Assembly (NCBI GenBank): GCA_020886235.1
Contig: AP025250.1
Coordinates: 682,001-746,000 of the forward strand
Length of the DNA: 64,000 bases
Source: Candidatus Dependentiae bacterium Noda2021
GTDB lineage: Bacteria > Babelota > Babeliae > Babelales > Vermiphilaceae
Direction: 5' to 3'
The position numbers were made by a program, and so were the translations under genes. The first letter of the stretch is position 1, and every line of letters starts with the position of its first letter. Below, one piece after another: positions 1 to 12,284 of the stretch. The notes beneath the pieces were generated by a model, which was not told the DNA's origin, ran no database searches, and saw nothing but the letters and a program-made list of their open reading frames with translations.

Positions 1-447
1 TGCTTGAGTTAAAAGATTTGCCCCGGTGTTACCGGTAATCGATGGGCCTCGTGCTCCGGTAGAACCTGTAAATCCCGTAAATCCGTTAGGACCAGTGTTT
101 CCCGTATTACCATTTATGGTTGCACCTTGAGCACCTGCAGCTCCTTGGTTACCCGTAGAACCCGTAGGGCCTCCATCACCGGTAGTACCCGTTGCCCCGG
201 TTGTTCCTTGTGCATCGCTTTGTAAACCTTGATTACCAGTCAGACCGGTAGGTCCGGTTAAGCCCGGATCATTTTGCGTACACGGTATAGTATTACATAA
301 GGCACCTGCGACACTCAGAACGTTAACTTTAACATTGCCTTTAACGATGAGTGAGTTAATTATTTTATTGTTACAATTTTTTGCCTGAGCAACAGCGGCA
401 CATAATACCACTGTGCAAAACAATATAATAAGACTTTGCTTTTTCAT
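1..447 (-). CDS. Collagen-like exported protein, T1 chain C (3' end cut by window)
   Basis: Third gene of operon T1, open to the window edge, so only the first 149 residues are visible. Residues 1-22 are a signal peptide ending AVAQA. There is almost no N-terminal domain. The linker (about 25-52) carries IVKGNVKVN and LSVAG. Collagen triplets run from residue 62 with a 7-residue break after the fourth triplet (GLQSDAQ), the interruption typical of C chains. It ends in LLTQA, which in sister chains directly precedes the C-terminal beta-sandwich. The start is supported by GGAGTG upstream and lies 14 nt after the preceding gene's stop. The collagen part is about 27.7 triplet equivalents, matching its two operon partners. 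Function is inferred: one chain of a secreted heterotrimer. Confidence 0.85.
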   Translation of the reverse strand, partial: MKKQSLIILFCTVVLCAAVAQAKNCNNKIINSLIVKGNVKVNVLSVAGALCNTIPCTQNDPGLTGPTGLTGNQGLQSDAQGTTGATGTTGDGGPTGSTGNQGAAGAQGATINGNTGNTGPNGFTGFTGSTGARGPSITGNTGANLLTQA

Positions 448-461
448 CTTCACTCCATTTA

Positions 462-1681
<1,220 letters not shown>

Positions 1682-1682
<1 letters not shown>

Positions 1683-2803
1683 TATTTATCCTGAACAATC
1701 AAAATTGATGCCGAAACACTACCACTATTAGAAACAAGGTTTACGGTTGTTGGAGTCGCAATATTAGGCGTTGTTTCATTGCGCAAGGTAATAATATCAC
1801 CCGCATTGAGCGGCACTAATGTTTGCCCATGTAGTTGTTGATTGGTGCTTATGAAATACCGAGACGCTTCAATGACTGTATCATTTTGATACAACGCAAA
1901 TTGACTTGCATTAGGACTGGTGATTACATAAGAAATTTCATAAATACCCGACGTTAGAATAGTCAATGCAGAACTGCCTGGTGTATATGCAATACCTGTT
2001 ATGGCATAGGCTGTACTAAAAGGCACTGCTCCCGCTTCAGCAACACCCGAGCCACCAGTAATACTCGTAGCTCCTGTGGTATAAATAAATGCAAAAGCGC
2101 CATCACCTTCACTCAATCCACTTACACCCGTTGTTGCAGTAAACCCCGTAAATCCAGTAGGGCCGACGCTTGCATTACCCGTAAGCCCCGTATTGCCCTG
2201 AGCACCAGTAGACGCGGTAAACCCAGTAAGACCAGTTGCTCCTTGTGGCCCGGTATCACCCGTTGCTCCTTGAATACCACGCGCACCCAATGCGCCTTGA
2301 TTGCCGGTGAATCCTGTAATACCTGTTGGACCTGTGTTTCCTGTTGCGCCAGGATTGCCATTACTGCTTGGATCACAGGATATACCACATATCTGATTGC
2401 ATACTAATAAATTGCCACAAATGAGTACATTGCCCTTCACGCACAATTGATTAAACTGCTTGCAGCGTTTACGCGCTGTTTGAAAATCAAAAACAACATC
2501 CGGATCATTGTTTTTAATGTTACTAATTAGATCACGTATCTTATAATCCGTATCATTTAGATCTATTAATGCCTGACAAGCTATATGAGCAGGAGCTACA
2601 CAAATATTTTGATCTATTAATTCAATGACCGCTTGTAATGAATCGGATTGTAGATCTTCTTTAGCTCTACATTTGATGCAGCTTTGAAAAAAATCATTCA
2701 TATAAATATAACCCGTTAATGCAACGGGATTTTGTTCGTTACTAAGCGCAATGCCGGGTAGTAAGCAAAGCCCGCTGAAAATAAGCAATGGTATATGCTT
2801 CAT
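1682..2803 (-). CDS. Collagen-like exported protein, T1 chain A
   Basis: First gene of operon T1, 373 residues. Signal peptide 1-21. The N-terminal region 22-110 has scattered Cys. A Cys-rich linker 113-143 contains [14 protein letters not shown] and CGNLLVC. Collagen 149-231 is broken by GFTAST, GNASV and GFTATT. The C-terminal sandwich 235-373 has the A-class signatures ATSITGGSG and [14 protein letters not shown]. It ends IVQDK instead of the usual RQIA-like terminus. AAGGAG lies six bases before the ATG. A candidate promoter lies at 2836-2864. With five Cys just before the triple helix, it is the likeliest place for interchain disulfides (inference). Confidence 0.93.
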
Positions 2804-2835
2804 GAAACTCCTTTTAATATTGACAAACTCTACTA

Positions 2836-2864
2836 TCTGTAATTTTTATCACAGCGCTTATCAA
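2836..2864 (-). promoter_or_regulatory. Candidate promoter of operon T1
   Basis: Reading the minus strand, TTGATA is followed after 17 bases by TACAGA, 33 bases before the start codon at 2803. The spacing is canonical; the -10 box is only a fair match. No hairpin terminator separates T1 from T2, so T1 may also be reached by read-through. Confidence 0.35.
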
Positions 2865-2920
2865 ATTATCAATCAATGCTACGGATTTAGACACCTGATA
2901 CGAAACGTCACAAGTCAGCA

Positions 2921-4216
2921 TTAATCCAATTTTCGTATGGTCATCGATAAATTCGTATTTGGTCTTTGAGAATCTGCGCGATTAAAGAACGTAAAAAATC
3001 CTTGCCCACTCACTGAACTATGATTGATGACCGTTATGTTATCACCCGCGTTTAAGGCAATAATAATGTGGCCATGAACTTGACGCTGTGTGGTTGGAAG
3101 CTCATTGGTTGCACCGGCACCAAATTGCCCTCCATCAATAGGTACACCGTTATGCAGTAACCCAATTTGCACTGCAGCATTATTAGGATTAGTGTTTACT
3201 GAGCTGATTGCCGTTGCTGAAAAGCTGATCTGATACAGACCCGCCTGATTAAAAATAACGGGGTTAGTAAATGCCTGGTATGTGATATTAAACAGCGTTC
3301 CAATAGATGAAAATTGAACTATTAGACCATATTCCTGAAAATTAGCATTAGTCTTATATAAGTATCCATAAGCTTGAGTGATATTTGTCGAACCTGTGTT
3401 ACCCGTTATAGCTTGCGCACCCGGCACGCCTATCGAACCCGTCAAACCGGTTAACCCAGTAAGCCCCGTCAAACCAGTAATGCCTGGTGCACCAATAACA
3501 CCACTATTACCAGTAATGCCAGTAGCACCAATCGCTCCGCTAATACCATTTGTACCCGTTGAACCAGCATCGCCGGTTACGCCCACCAAACCATCCACTC
3601 CTGTGACACCGGTAATTCCTTGTGGGCCGGTTGACCCTGTTGCGCCCGGTGCTCCTTGAGCATCTTGTATAGTCAGTTGATTACCCGTCAAACCGGTAAC
3701 ACCCGTAATACCGGGTATTTCAATGGGAGCTTTTGATGTATCGCGTATGCCATACACAGTGCCTCCTACCCGTAAATTATTTACCAATACAGAGCCTTTA
3801 ACCACCAAAGAGTCTAAGATTTTGTTTTTATAGGTTGCGCGCGCATTCTGCTCAGCGATTACCGTAGCACGCTGACTCATCACATCGCTCTTATATTCTA
3901 GTATAATTTTTTCAAGGTCGTGCATTGCGTAGCAATTTGCACAACCTAGTGCTTCATCACATCCACTTAATACTAAATCATAGGGAATGAATTCATATCC
4001 TGAGCACAGTGCTATGTAAAGACCCGCCAGAGTGTTGCATGGGCTCATTTTTTTTTCTTGGTAAAGCACATCAAAACATGTCTTAATATCCTGTGGTATT
4101 AAAACATGACACTGATTATTATCATCAAACTGATAAACATATGTATTAGTAATATCCGTGCCCAAAACATTAGTGCTTAGTGCCAGTATGGCAAGCGCTA
4201 TAAATTTTTTTATCAT
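2921..4216 (-). CDS. Collagen-like exported protein, T2 chain C
   Basis: 431 residues, last gene of T2. Signal peptide 1-19 (NVLG). The N-terminal region 20-128 has a Cys cluster around 86-95 (CDEALGCANC). Linker 130-156 (SLVVKGSVLVNN, VGGT). The collagen region is about 169-278, with a ten-residue C-class break after the third triplet and a second break GAQAIT near its end. The head is 280-431, ending MTIRKLD. The run of four GLT triplets is unusual. The start is set by AAGGAATTTTGCG. It follows the B gene by 11 nt. Collagen length is about 36.3 triplets, equal to its A and B partners. Confidence 0.93.
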   Translation of the reverse strand: MIKKFIALAILALSTNVLGTDITNTYVYQFDDNNQCHVLIPQDIKTCFDVLYQEKKMSPCNTLAGLYIALCSGYEFIPYDLVLSGCDEALGCANCYAMHDLEKIILEYKSDVMSQRATVIAEQNARATYKNKILDSLVVKGSVLVNNLRVGGTVYGIRDTSKAPIEIPGITGVTGLTGNQLTIQDAQGAPGATGSTGPQGITGVTGVDGLVGVTGDAGSTGTNGISGAIGATGITGNSGVIGAPGITGLTGLTGLTGLTGSIGVPGAQAITGNTGSTNITQAYGYLYKTNANFQEYGLIVQFSSIGTLFNITYQAFTNPVIFNQAGLYQISFSATAISSVNTNPNNAAVQIGLLHNGVPIDGGQFGAGATNELPTTQRQVHGHIIIALNAGDNITVINHSSVSGQGFFTFFNRADSQRPNTNLSMTIRKLD

Positions 4217-4227
4217 CGCAAAATTCC

Positions 4228-5478
4228 TTAACTCAATCGTTGTAACATCAATGAAAAAGCCGAACCAATTTGATCACCACCCATAGAATTAAGAACATCA
4301 AGAGAAGTCGTATTTAAATTTACTAATTCCACAGTGCTTCCTGGCTGCACTCTAATAATTGCTTGGCCTACCGTTTGAGAATTATTAGAGGATTGCGCAT
4401 ACACTAAAAGAGGATCTACTAAACCATTAATACGCAATCCAAGAACATTAGATGTTACCCCTTGCACGACGTAGTTAACTTTATACACACCACCGTTTAC
4501 TACAGTTAGTAGACTACCCCCATTAACGATCCCTGGTGTTATTATTGGCATAGACCCATCAAACGTAAAGGCTGATCCCGCAGGAATGGTTTGCACAATA
4601 CCTGTACCAAGACCGGTAGTATAAAAAACACCATAAGAAGCAGCTGCACCCAGTAAAACGCCACTTGGTCCAGTAACAAGCAATGAAGTTGGACCGGTAT
4701 TGCCTGTTGATCCCTGTGTACCCTGCAATCCAGTAAACCCCGTAAGACCATTTAACCCTGATTCTCCCGTCGATCCGGTAAAGCCTCTTGGACCGCTGTT
4801 ACCGGTGTTACCATTGATGCCCGATATGCCTGCTGCACCAGCATTTCCCGTATTGCCCGGCATTCCTGTTGCGCCCACATTGCCGGTAAATCCGGTGTAT
4901 CCAGTAAAACCATCTGCGCCAGTATTACCCGTGACTCCCGGTGCACCCGTAGCCCCATGGGGACCAGTTACGCCATTGATTCCCTGTGTCAAACTATTAC
5001 CTAATGTGCCTACCGGTGGAGTTATAATTAATCCATTAACGATCAGGTTACCATTTACACTCAAAATATTGCTAACCAAATTGCTCATTATTTTTGGCTT
5101 TTTTCTATCAGGACTAGCTTGAAATACAACTGCACAATCTGGCGATTCAAGTACCTGTGCAAAACTTGAAAGGCATAAATTAAATTGATTAGTCGAGGTT
5201 AGTTGTTTAAAGTTTTGAAAGATCTGGCGCGTTTGATCAAGGGGGTATAAGGTATTACCCTGTTCTAACCATTCCAATAAATCCATTTCATGTTTTGACA
5301 ATTCTTGACGTGTGCTTAGTTCAGCTAATGCGTCATATATAAAACGGGGAATATAGACGTAATTTTTCGCTTGATGTAAAGCTAGCAAGTTGTAATCGTG
5401 CTCGGTTACATCGCTCAGCTCAACCATGGCATAAGTATTGCACGTCAACATCAAAAGTAGTATTAATAATTTTTTCAT
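4228..5478 (-). CDS. Collagen-like exported protein, T2 chain B
   Basis: 416 residues. Signal peptide 1-17 (NTYA). The N-terminal helical region 18-126 resembles the other B chains of the left half (HDYNLLALHQ and a LEWLEQGNTLY stretch). Linker 127-152 (LVSNILSVNGNLIVNG). Collagen 166-276, uninterrupted for 32 triplets and then broken by GPTSLLVT, a break position shared with other B chains. The sandwich 280-416 includes NSMGGDQIGSAFSL and ends QRLS. AAGGATACGAGTA precedes the ATG. The upstream A gene ends 15 nt before. Cys is sparse in the linker, unlike the A and C chains of this operon. Confidence 0.93.
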   Translation of the reverse strand: MKKLLILLLMLTCNTYAMVELSDVTEHDYNLLALHQAKNYVYIPRFIYDALAELSTRQELSKHEMDLLEWLEQGNTLYPLDQTRQIFQNFKQLTSTNQFNLCLSSFAQVLESPDCAVVFQASPDRKKPKIMSNLVSNILSVNGNLIVNGLIITPPVGTLGNSLTQGINGVTGPHGATGAPGVTGNTGADGFTGYTGFTGNVGATGMPGNTGNAGAAGISGINGNTGNSGPRGFTGSTGESGLNGLTGFTGLQGTQGSTGNTGPTSLLVTGPSGVLLGAAASYGVFYTTGLGTGIVQTIPAGSAFTFDGSMPIITPGIVNGGSLLTVVNGGVYKVNYVVQGVTSNVLGLRINGLVDPLLVYAQSSNNSQTVGQAIIRVQPGSTVELVNLNTTSLDVLNSMGGDQIGSAFSLMLQRLS

Positions 5479-5493
5479 TACTCGTATCCTTAA

Positions 5494-6708
5494 TTAGGCA
5501 AATTGTCTTAATAATATTGATGCACTGATATTTGTAATGGCAGGATTAGGACCAGCTGCAGGGTTAGTGACAAGGGTAACGGGAGTCCCAATATTGGGCG
5601 TGGTTTCATTACGCAAAGTAATTATATCTCCTGCATTAAGTGCCACCACCACCGAGCCCACGTTCTGCTTGTTGCTACTTCCTGCATAATAGCGTGATCC
5701 AGCAATAAGATTTGAATTTTGGTATAACGCAAGTAAATTGTTATTAACGCTTGTTATTGCAAAGGTAATCTCATACACACCGGTTCGCTGTATGACAATA
5801 TCAGTAGAACCAGGAGTATGGGTAAACCCTACTAATTCGGCGTTAGTGTCAAACGGCACTGCGTTGGAACCTGCAAAACCTGAGCCACCTGAAACACTCG
5901 TCGCTCCCGTACTATAAATATAGGCAAATGCTTGATCTGATTCACCAAGACCAGTTTGCCCTTGTGGGCCTGTAAATCCAGTAAAACCGGTAAATCCTGT
6001 AGGACCTGTTGCTCCGACAGCACCTTGTGCGCCATTAGCTGCACTCAATCCCACAGGGCCGGTTGCACCTTGTGACCCTGTGTTGCCGGTAAAACCTGTT
6101 TGTGCATTGATTCCATCACTGCCAGTAAATCCTGTTGCTCCAGTGATACCCGGTCGCCCCACACCTCCGGTAGTTCCTTGAGGACCACGCGCGCCAAGAG
6201 CTCCCGTAAAACCAGTAAATCCTGCATCTCCCGTAAAACCTGTGGCCCCTGTATTACCTGTTGCTCCAACGGCCGCATTAATGGGATCAACACACGTATT
6301 ACCGCACACGGTTAAGTTACCACAAATCAGAGCATTTCCCCGAACACATACTGCATTAAATCGCTTACATTTATTGCGCGCAGTTTTATCATCGCTGACA
6401 ACATCTGGATCATTGGTTTTAATTTTATTAATGAGCTCATAAACGCTATCATCTGCATCACCTAAATCAAGTAATGCTTGATAGGATATAGCAGCAGGAA
6501 TCACACAATTATTGTGATCTATAAAATCATAAACTGCCGGTATTGAATCAGAGCACATGTCATCTTCATGCTTGATCTTTATGAGATTTTGAAATGTCTC
6601 ATCTAAAACAATATAGCTCTCAGATGAAATCACGACACGTTCATCAGATCGCACTCTGCTGGACAATAAACATAGTCCAGTAAGAAATAGTAAGGATATT
6701 CGCTTCAT
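5494..6708 (-). CDS. Collagen-like exported protein, T2 chain A
   Basis: 404 residues, first gene of T2. Signal peptide 1-21 (RVRS). N-terminal region 22-110. Cys-rich linker 113-140 ([24 protein letters not shown]). Collagen 148-256 keeps perfect length phase, although GINAQT and GLSAAN replace the second Gly of two six-residue blocks. Head 260-404 with [21 protein letters not shown] and [12 protein letters not shown], ending LLRQFA. AAAAGGG lies before the ATG. The hairpin terminator at 6823-6859 isolates it from the upstream C-type gene, so it must have its own promoter in 6709-6820; I see no strong sigma-70 match there. Confidence 0.93.
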   Translation of the reverse strand: MKRISLLFLTGLCLLSSRVRSDERVVISSESYIVLDETFQNLIKIKHEDDMCSDSIPAVYDFIDHNNCVIPAAISYQALLDLGDADDSVYELINKIKTNDPDVVSDDKTARNKCKRFNAVCVRGNALICGNLTVCGNTCVDPINAAVGATGNTGATGFTGDAGFTGFTGALGARGPQGTTGGVGRPGITGATGFTGSDGINAQTGFTGNTGSQGATGPVGLSAANGAQGAVGATGPTGFTGFTGFTGPQGQTGLGESDQAFAYIYSTGATSVSGGSGFAGSNAVPFDTNAELVGFTHTPGSTDIVIQRTGVYEITFAITSVNNNLLALYQNSNLIAGSRYYAGSSNKQNVGSVVVALNAGDIITLRNETTPNIGTPVTLVTNPAAGPNPAITNISASILLRQFA

Positions 6709-6822
6709 AAAATCCCTTTTTTACACAATACTTTTCAGTAATGTTTTAACACAGACCTATACTAAACAATTCACACCTAGTTAGGTAAACAATAGAATGG
6801 TGCGCACCATTATTTTTACTAA

Positions 6823-6860
6823 TAAAAAAGAGCGCGCATCACCTGCGCACTCTTTTTTTA
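6823..6860 (-). terminator. Intrinsic terminator after the solitary C-type gene
   Basis: On the minus strand, GAGTGCGC pairs with GCGCGCTC (one G-T) around a 7-base loop and is followed by a T run. The A run on the other flank makes it potentially bidirectional. Confidence 0.8.
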
Positions 6861-6871
6861 GGTACAAGATT

Positions 6872-8155
6872 TTATGCTAGTCGGCGTACAGTCATTGACA
6901 TATTACTAATCGGTTGCTGTACGTCTGGATTTGTTTGTAGTAAAAAGTTACTTCCATCGTTGTAGAAACTACGATTAATAATTGCTAATTGATCACCGGC
7001 ATTGAGCGTAAGAATTATCTGACCACTTACTTGCCGCAACAAAGTATCAGCACTTGTTCCTGCTCCATATTGGCCGCCCTCTACTGGAGACCCATTACGC
7101 ACTAAACCTACCTGGATCAAAGAATTTTGTATGGTAAAATTAGAAAGAACACTTAAACCCGTAGCTGAAAAACTAATTTCGTAAGTACCCGATTCATCAA
7201 AAATAACATTAGGGGTCACTGCCACGTGAGTAATGTTAAATAACGGACCATTATTAAAAAGAGTAAGTAATGCTCCGTACTGAAAGCTGCTTGAACTTGT
7301 TTTGTATGGATAGCCAAATGCTTCGGTTATGAGAGTTGGACCGGTATTTCCTGTTGCTGTACTTTGCGCTCCTCTTTCTCCTTGTGCTCCCGTAAACCCC
7401 GTAAAACCTGTAAGACCTTCTGGCCCGACAGGACCTTGCGCACCTGCAGCACCAGCGTCACCAGCTAACCCAGTAAAACCTGTAAACCCGGTCGGGCCTG
7501 TGTTGCCTTGCATACCTTGTGCGCCAAGCGCTCCGGCATTTCCCGTTGAGCCGGTATTACCGATTTCTGATTGAGGACCTGTCTGACCAGTATTTCCTGT
7601 CGCGCCGCGCACGTCTTCTTGCGTTACAATATTTCCGGGGGCACCTGTTGCTCCCGTTAAACCAGTAGTTGTACCTGCAGGATCACAAGTATTGATACCA
7701 CAAATAGTTCCGCATACCAATAAATTGTTTACAACAGCATCACATTTCACGACTAAGCAGCTCAGCACTTTATTTTTACAACGAGCACGGTGTGATGCAG
7801 TAGCCATTATGTGTTCAGATTTAGTTTCTAGTTCGTATTGAAATTCTTTCAAACATGCGTCAAATTGCTGAAATGAAAGATCTTCAAGTAGCGTAACCGC
7901 CTCTGTGCACGCTTTGTTTGCAAGCTCATGAGGTACTATTTCATAACCACTTTTTAAAGCCGCATACAAACCTGCCAGGGCTGGTTCTTTAGCTGTAAAA
8001 CTTCTTTGTGCATAGAGGTGGTAAATAATTTGTTGTATCGGTTCTTTAATTACCACATATTCCTGTATATCAGGCAACTCCCTACAAAATTGTGCATATC
8101 CGCTAAAAGGGAGTATTGCGTGTAATAGTGCGAGCACTAAGGTAAATTTTTTCAT
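6872..8155 (-). CDS. Collagen-like exported protein, solitary C-type chain
   Basis: 427 residues from the ATG at 8155; a TTG four codons upstream is in frame, but GAGGAAGTGC fits the ATG. Signal peptide 1-21 (SGYA). The N-terminal region begins QFCRELPD, almost the same as the C chain at 8351-9634. Linker around 126-153 with [12 protein letters not shown] and CGTICG. Collagen 165-274 with the ten-residue C-class break [10 protein letters not shown] after triplet three and a second break GAQSTAT. Head 276-427 ending VRRLA. It lies alone between two terminators, without A or B partners. Its collagen length (about 36.7 triplets) fits T2 and T3, so it may be an alternative C chain for either (inference). 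Confidence 0.92.
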   Translation of the reverse strand: MKKFTLVLALLHAILPFSGYAQFCRELPDIQEYVVIKEPIQQIIYHLYAQRSFTAKEPALAGLYAALKSGYEIVPHELANKACTEAVTLLEDLSFQQFDACLKEFQYELETKSEHIMATASHRARCKNKVLSCLVVKCDAVVNNLLVCGTICGINTCDPAGTTTGLTGATGAPGNIVTQEDVRGATGNTGQTGPQSEIGNTGSTGNAGALGAQGMQGNTGPTGFTGFTGLAGDAGAAGAQGPVGPEGLTGFTGFTGAQGERGAQSTATGNTGPTLITEAFGYPYKTSSSSFQYGALLTLFNNGPLFNITHVAVTPNVIFDESGTYEISFSATGLSVLSNFTIQNSLIQVGLVRNGSPVEGGQYGAGTSADTLLRQVSGQIILTLNAGDQLAIINRSFYNDGSNFLLQTNPDVQQPISNMSMTVRRLA

Positions 8156-8302
8156 GCACTTCCTCAAATTTTTTAAGCATCGATTAAGTTATTTGTTTAG
8201 CTATCAACATTAATAAAAAGGTAAAAATAATTATGAGAGATGCACAACCATTTAAAATAATTTTTTTCTTAATCAAAACGCTCTCTTACTACTCGCATTG
8301 CA

Positions 8303-8340
8303 GAAAAAAAACAAGCGCACTGCAACAATTCAGTGCGCTT
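8303..8340 (-). terminator. Intrinsic terminator of operon T3
   Basis: A perfect 10-bp stem (AAGCGCACTG with CAGTGCGCTT), an 8-base loop, and on the minus strand a run of eight T. It lies 10 bp after the stop of the T3 C chain. Confidence 0.9.
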
Positions 8341-8350
8341 GCTGTATTAC

Positions 8351-9634
8351 TTATGCTAATCGTCTAATGGTCATAGACATATTACTAATTGGTTGTTGAA
8401 CATCGGGATTGGTTTGAAATAAAAAATTATTTCCATCGTTAAAAAAACTATGGTTTATAATAGATAGTTGCTCACCTGCACTTAACGTGAGAATAATTTG
8501 TCCGCTCACTTGACGCAATAACGTATCTGCACTCGTACCCGCACCATACTGTCCTCCTTCTACAGGAGCGCCGTTGCGTAACAACCCAAGTTGTATTAAT
8601 GAATTTTGAATAGTGTTATTAGACAAAGAACTACGACCTGTTCCAGAAAAGCTAATCTCATACGTACCAGCTTGATCAAAGATCACGTTTGGTGTTACGG
8701 CAACGTGAGTGATGTTAAAAAGGGGACCATTAGTAAAGAGTGTCAGCTGTATCCCATACTGCGAATTACTAGAGTTATTTTTGAACGTGTAACCAAATGC
8801 TTGAGTGATTACGGTACCTCCAGTATTACCACTAGCTCCTGCTAATCCGCGAGCACCTTGATCGCCGGTAAATCCCGTAAATCCGGTAAACCCTGTAGGC
8901 CCAACCGCACCCTGCGCACCTGCTAGACCGGCATTGCCAAGAGGACCAGTGAATCCGGTAAATCCTGTGGCGCCGGTATTACCAGGCAACCCGAGCGCAC
9001 CAATAGCTCCAACTCCACCAGTCGTTCCTGTCAGACCCGTGTCACCTTGCGCACCAGTATCGCCGGTGCTTCCTGTAGCACCACGTGCATCATCTTGCAG
9101 ACCTTGATTGCCGGTAATGCCAGTAACTCCGGTAACACCCGGCACAGTTCCGGCTGGATCACAATTGGTTAAACCGCAAATATTACCGCACACAAGAAGA
9201 TTGTTTACTACTGCATCACATTTGACCACTAAGCAGCTCAGCACTTTATTTTTACAATGAGCACGTTGTGATTCAGTAACCATTACCTGGTCAGATTTAG
9301 CCTCTACTTCGCACTGATATTCTTTCATGCGCACATATGAGTCCTGCAATGAAAGTTTTTCAAGCAGTGTAAGCGATTCTGCACACGCTTTGCACGCAAG
9401 CTCGTGCGGCACTATATCATAGCCAGATTTTAAAGCGGCGTATAAGCCAGCAAGTGCTGGCTCTTTATACGTAAAGTTCTGCTGTGTGTATGCTTCGTAA
9501 ACAATGTGTTGTATTGTTTCTGGAACTAACACATATTCTTGTCTATCAGGCAATTCTCTGCAAAATTGTGCGCGCACCACAATCGGTGATAGTAAACTCA
9601 CTATGGCAAGAGCTAAAATATATTTTTTTAACAT
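8351..9634 (-). CDS. Collagen-like exported protein, T3 chain C
   Basis: 427 residues from the second ATG (9634), which stands six bases after AAGGA; the ATG at 9640 abuts that motif and is less likely. Signal peptide 1-22 (VVRA). N-terminal region starting QFCRELPD. Linker with [20 protein letters not shown]. Collagen about 166-275 with the 7-residue break GLQDDAR after triplet four. Head ends IRRLA. It is the same length as, and very similar along its N- and C-terminal parts to, the solitary C gene just downstream, a clear local duplication. It follows the B gene by a few bases. Confidence 0.93.
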   Translation of the reverse strand: MLKKYILALAIVSLLSPIVVRAQFCRELPDRQEYVLVPETIQHIVYEAYTQQNFTYKEPALAGLYAALKSGYDIVPHELACKACAESLTLLEKLSLQDSYVRMKEYQCEVEAKSDQVMVTESQRAHCKNKVLSCLVVKCDAVVNNLLVCGNICGLTNCDPAGTVPGVTGVTGITGNQGLQDDARGATGSTGDTGAQGDTGLTGTTGGVGAIGALGLPGNTGATGFTGFTGPLGNAGLAGAQGAVGPTGFTGFTGFTGDQGARGLAGASGNTGGTVITQAFGYTFKNNSSNSQYGIQLTLFTNGPLFNITHVAVTPNVIFDQAGTYEISFSGTGRSSLSNNTIQNSLIQLGLLRNGAPVEGGQYGAGTSADTLLRQVSGQIILTLSAGEQLSIINHSFFNDGNNFLFQTNPDVQQPISNMSMTIRRLA

Positions 9635-9643
9635 ATACATTCC

Positions 9644-10915
9644 TTACGCTAATCTTCTAATCATGAGTGAATAGGCTGTGCCCTGCTGATCTCCGCCCAT
9701 TGAATTGAGCACTGCAAGGTTAACCGCACTCAAATTTACCAATTCAACTACTGCTCCGGCAGGAACGGTAATAATAGCTTCACCGACATCTTGTGAGTTG
9801 GTTGAAGATTGAGCATATATTGACGTTGGATCAACAACACCATTAATACGTAAGCCAAAAACGCTGCTGGCAACACCCTGGACAATATAATTAAACTTAT
9901 AGGTACCTGCAGTTGTTACGGTAATCGAAGTCCCGCCATTCACTAAACCAGGAGTCACAGTAGGCAATGCGCCATTGAAGGTTACCGGTGCTCCGGCAAT
10001 AAGTGTTTGCGTTACTCCTGTTGCAACGCCAGTGGTATAAAAATAACCGAACGAGCCACTCAACAATGCGCCAGAAGCTCCCGTAAGACCCGTTAAAGTA
10101 TTTGCAGCTCCGGCACTTCCTGATTGACCCGTAATGCCTTGCGGACCGAGTGGTCCGGTAAATCCTGTGGCACCCGTTGCACCGGTATTTCCAGTATCAC
10201 CGATAGCACCAACTGCTCCTATGGGTCCGGTTATCCCTGTTAGGCCCGTTGCTCCAGTATCACCGGTAGCCCCTGTCAAACCCGTGTTGCCTGCATTGCC
10301 CGTAAATCCAGTTAATCCTGTCAAGCCCGTTGCTCCAGTAAATCCTGTCTGTCCATTTGGACCTGTAGGACCTTGTGGGCCCGTTACTCCATTTGCACCA
10401 GTAGCACCACCATTAGCGCTTGTTGTTGCATTAGGAACGTTTATTAATCCGTTAACAATGAGATTGCCACCAATTTGTAAAATATTGGCAAGTAACTGGG
10501 TGTATACTTTTGGTTTACGGCGATCGGGGCCAAATTCAACTGAGATCAGTCCCTCGTCACTTTTTAAAAGATCTGCAAACGCGAGCAAGCACAATGCGTG
10601 GTGATTAGTGCAATGCGATTCTAAATAAGGAGTAATTTCCGCAAAAGCTTTTCGAGACTCTGCCATAGTATACAGTTTGTTGCCTTGGTTAAGCCAAACT
10701 AATAATTCTTGGCACGCTTTTGGCAGTTGCACTACCTCATGCAACCAACTAAATGCTTGTTGCACACAGGTCGGAAAATAAGCGTGATGCTGTTCACGAA
10801 ATTCTTCAAGCATGTGATAGTCATCTGAACTTAAATCATTAATTTCAAACATATTGGCAGTCATACACTGCGTAGTCAGTATGGCACTTATAATTAATAA
10901 AAATTTCATCTTCAT
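9644..10915 (-). CDS. Collagen-like exported protein, T3 chain B
   Basis: 423 residues. Signal peptide 1-20 (MTA). N-terminal region 21-134 of the same B class as the T1 and T2 B chains ([21 protein letters not shown]). Linker 135-160 ([15 protein letters not shown]). Collagen about 169-283, 34 unbroken triplets, then the break NTLT and a short tail. Head 285-423 with [15 protein letters not shown] and terminal IRRLA. GTAGGAATAG precedes the ATG. The frameshifted A gene ends 13 nt upstream. Collagen length is about 37 triplets, the same as the reconstructed A chain and the C chain. Confidence 0.93.
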   Translation of the reverse strand: MKMKFLLIISAILTTQCMTANMFEINDLSSDDYHMLEEFREQHHAYFPTCVQQAFSWLHEVVQLPKACQELLVWLNQGNKLYTMAESRKAFAEITPYLESHCTNHHALCLLAFADLLKSDEGLISVEFGPDRRKPKVYTQLLANILQIGGNLIVNGLINVPNATTSANGGATGANGVTGPQGPTGPNGQTGFTGATGLTGLTGFTGNAGNTGLTGATGDTGATGLTGITGPIGAVGAIGDTGNTGATGATGFTGPLGPQGITGQSGSAGAANTLTGLTGASGALLSGSFGYFYTTGVATGVTQTLIAGAPVTFNGALPTVTPGLVNGGTSITVTTAGTYKFNYIVQGVASSVFGLRINGVVDPTSIYAQSSTNSQDVGEAIITVPAGAVVELVNLSAVNLAVLNSMGGDQQGTAYSLMIRRLA

Positions 10916-10928
10916 CTATTCCTACCTC

Positions 10929-12196
10929 TTAAGCAAATTGTCTTATGATGATCGCAGCACTTATGTTTGTTACCGCTGGGTTTGGTCCTGCTGTTGGATT
11001 GAGTGTCAAAGTTGTTGGCGTTGCAATGTTAGGTATTGTCTCATTGCGTAAGGTAATTACATCGCCCGCATTTAACACAACAATTACAGAGCCATTATTT
11101 TGTTTTGCAGCACTTCCGGAAAAATAACGTGAACCTGCAATAAACGTACTATTCTGATATAACGCTAATTGATTAGCACTTGTACTATTTATGTTATACG
11201 TAATCTCATACGTCCCTGAGCGCTGGATTACAATTTCGGCAGTACCTGGTGTATGAAGCAATCCAACTAAAGCACTGTTAGTTTCAAAATTAATAGGGCC
11301 TGATCCGGTGTACCCCGATCCACCCGTAACACTTGTTGCTCCTGAACTGTAAATATACGCAAATGCTTGATCAGCCTCACCTATTCCCGTAGCTCCTTGC
11401 GGCCCAGTGAACCCAGTAAAACCCGTAAAGCCGGTAGGGCCGGGGTTTCCTTGCGCTCCTATGCTTCCTTGTAAGCCTAATAAACCGGTAAGGCCGGTAA
11501 AGCCCGTAAAGCCTGTTTGGCCCGTTTCGCCCGCAGCGCCCTGTGCGCCCGCTACTCCGGTAAATCCTGTACTACCTGTTTGCCCATCAGGACCGGTATT
11601 GCCAGTAGTTCCCTGTAGGCCACGCGCACCCAACGCGCCTGAATTACCCGTAAATCCTGTAATACCTGGATCTCCTGTTGCACCCGTTGCTCCGGTTGCC
11701 CCTTGAGGCCAGCACCCGGATCACACACAATATTGGGTGCGTTGCAGCAAACCGTAAGATTTCCACAAATAAGTACGTTACCGCGAACGCATAGTTTATT
11801 GAAACGTTTGCATCGTTTACGCGCCGTTTCAAGGTCAATAACTAATTCTGGATCACATGCATCTATTTTTGCAACGACAGACAACAGTTCATCGTGTCGC
11901 TCAGGGGTAACTAACGTTAAATCAATTAATGCTTGTTTTATTAAATCTGAAGGCACTACCAAAACATTATCATCAATACACCCAACGATAGCTTTTAATG
12001 CTACAGACTCATGGCTTGCAGTGCGGCTTGGCACGGTAGCATCACGGAGTGATTCATCTAAAAAAACATACCCATTGCACGGTTTTTCTGAAAAATAATT
12101 CCAAGGGGTACTATCGCTATATATGGCACACGGCACTAATAAAAGTCCGAGTATGAACGCACCAATAGGTGCAAACAAAGTAACAGTTTGCTTCAT
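10929..12196 (-). pseudogene. Collagen-like exported protein, T3 chain A, frameshifted
   Basis: The 5' part (12196 to about 11710) encodes a signal peptide (1-27), an A-class N-terminal region and the linker CKRFNKLCVRGN / CGNLTVCC. The 3' part (about 11710 to 10929) encodes about 36 collagen triplets and an A-class head (ATSVTGGSGY, ITLRNETIPNIA, ending IIRQFA). The two are in different frames. Adding one base near the GGCC at 11705-11712 restores a continuous GPQGAT reading and a 422-residue protein of normal class length. AAAGGAG precedes the ATG at 12196. It may be a real null allele, a phase-variable state or a consensus error; no other damage is visible. Confidence 0.85.
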
Positions 12197-12284
12197 GAAA
12201 CTCCTTTTTATGTAAACATATATTATGATGATAAATATACTACTCAATTATTATCACATGCATAATATCAGATACAATTACTGT

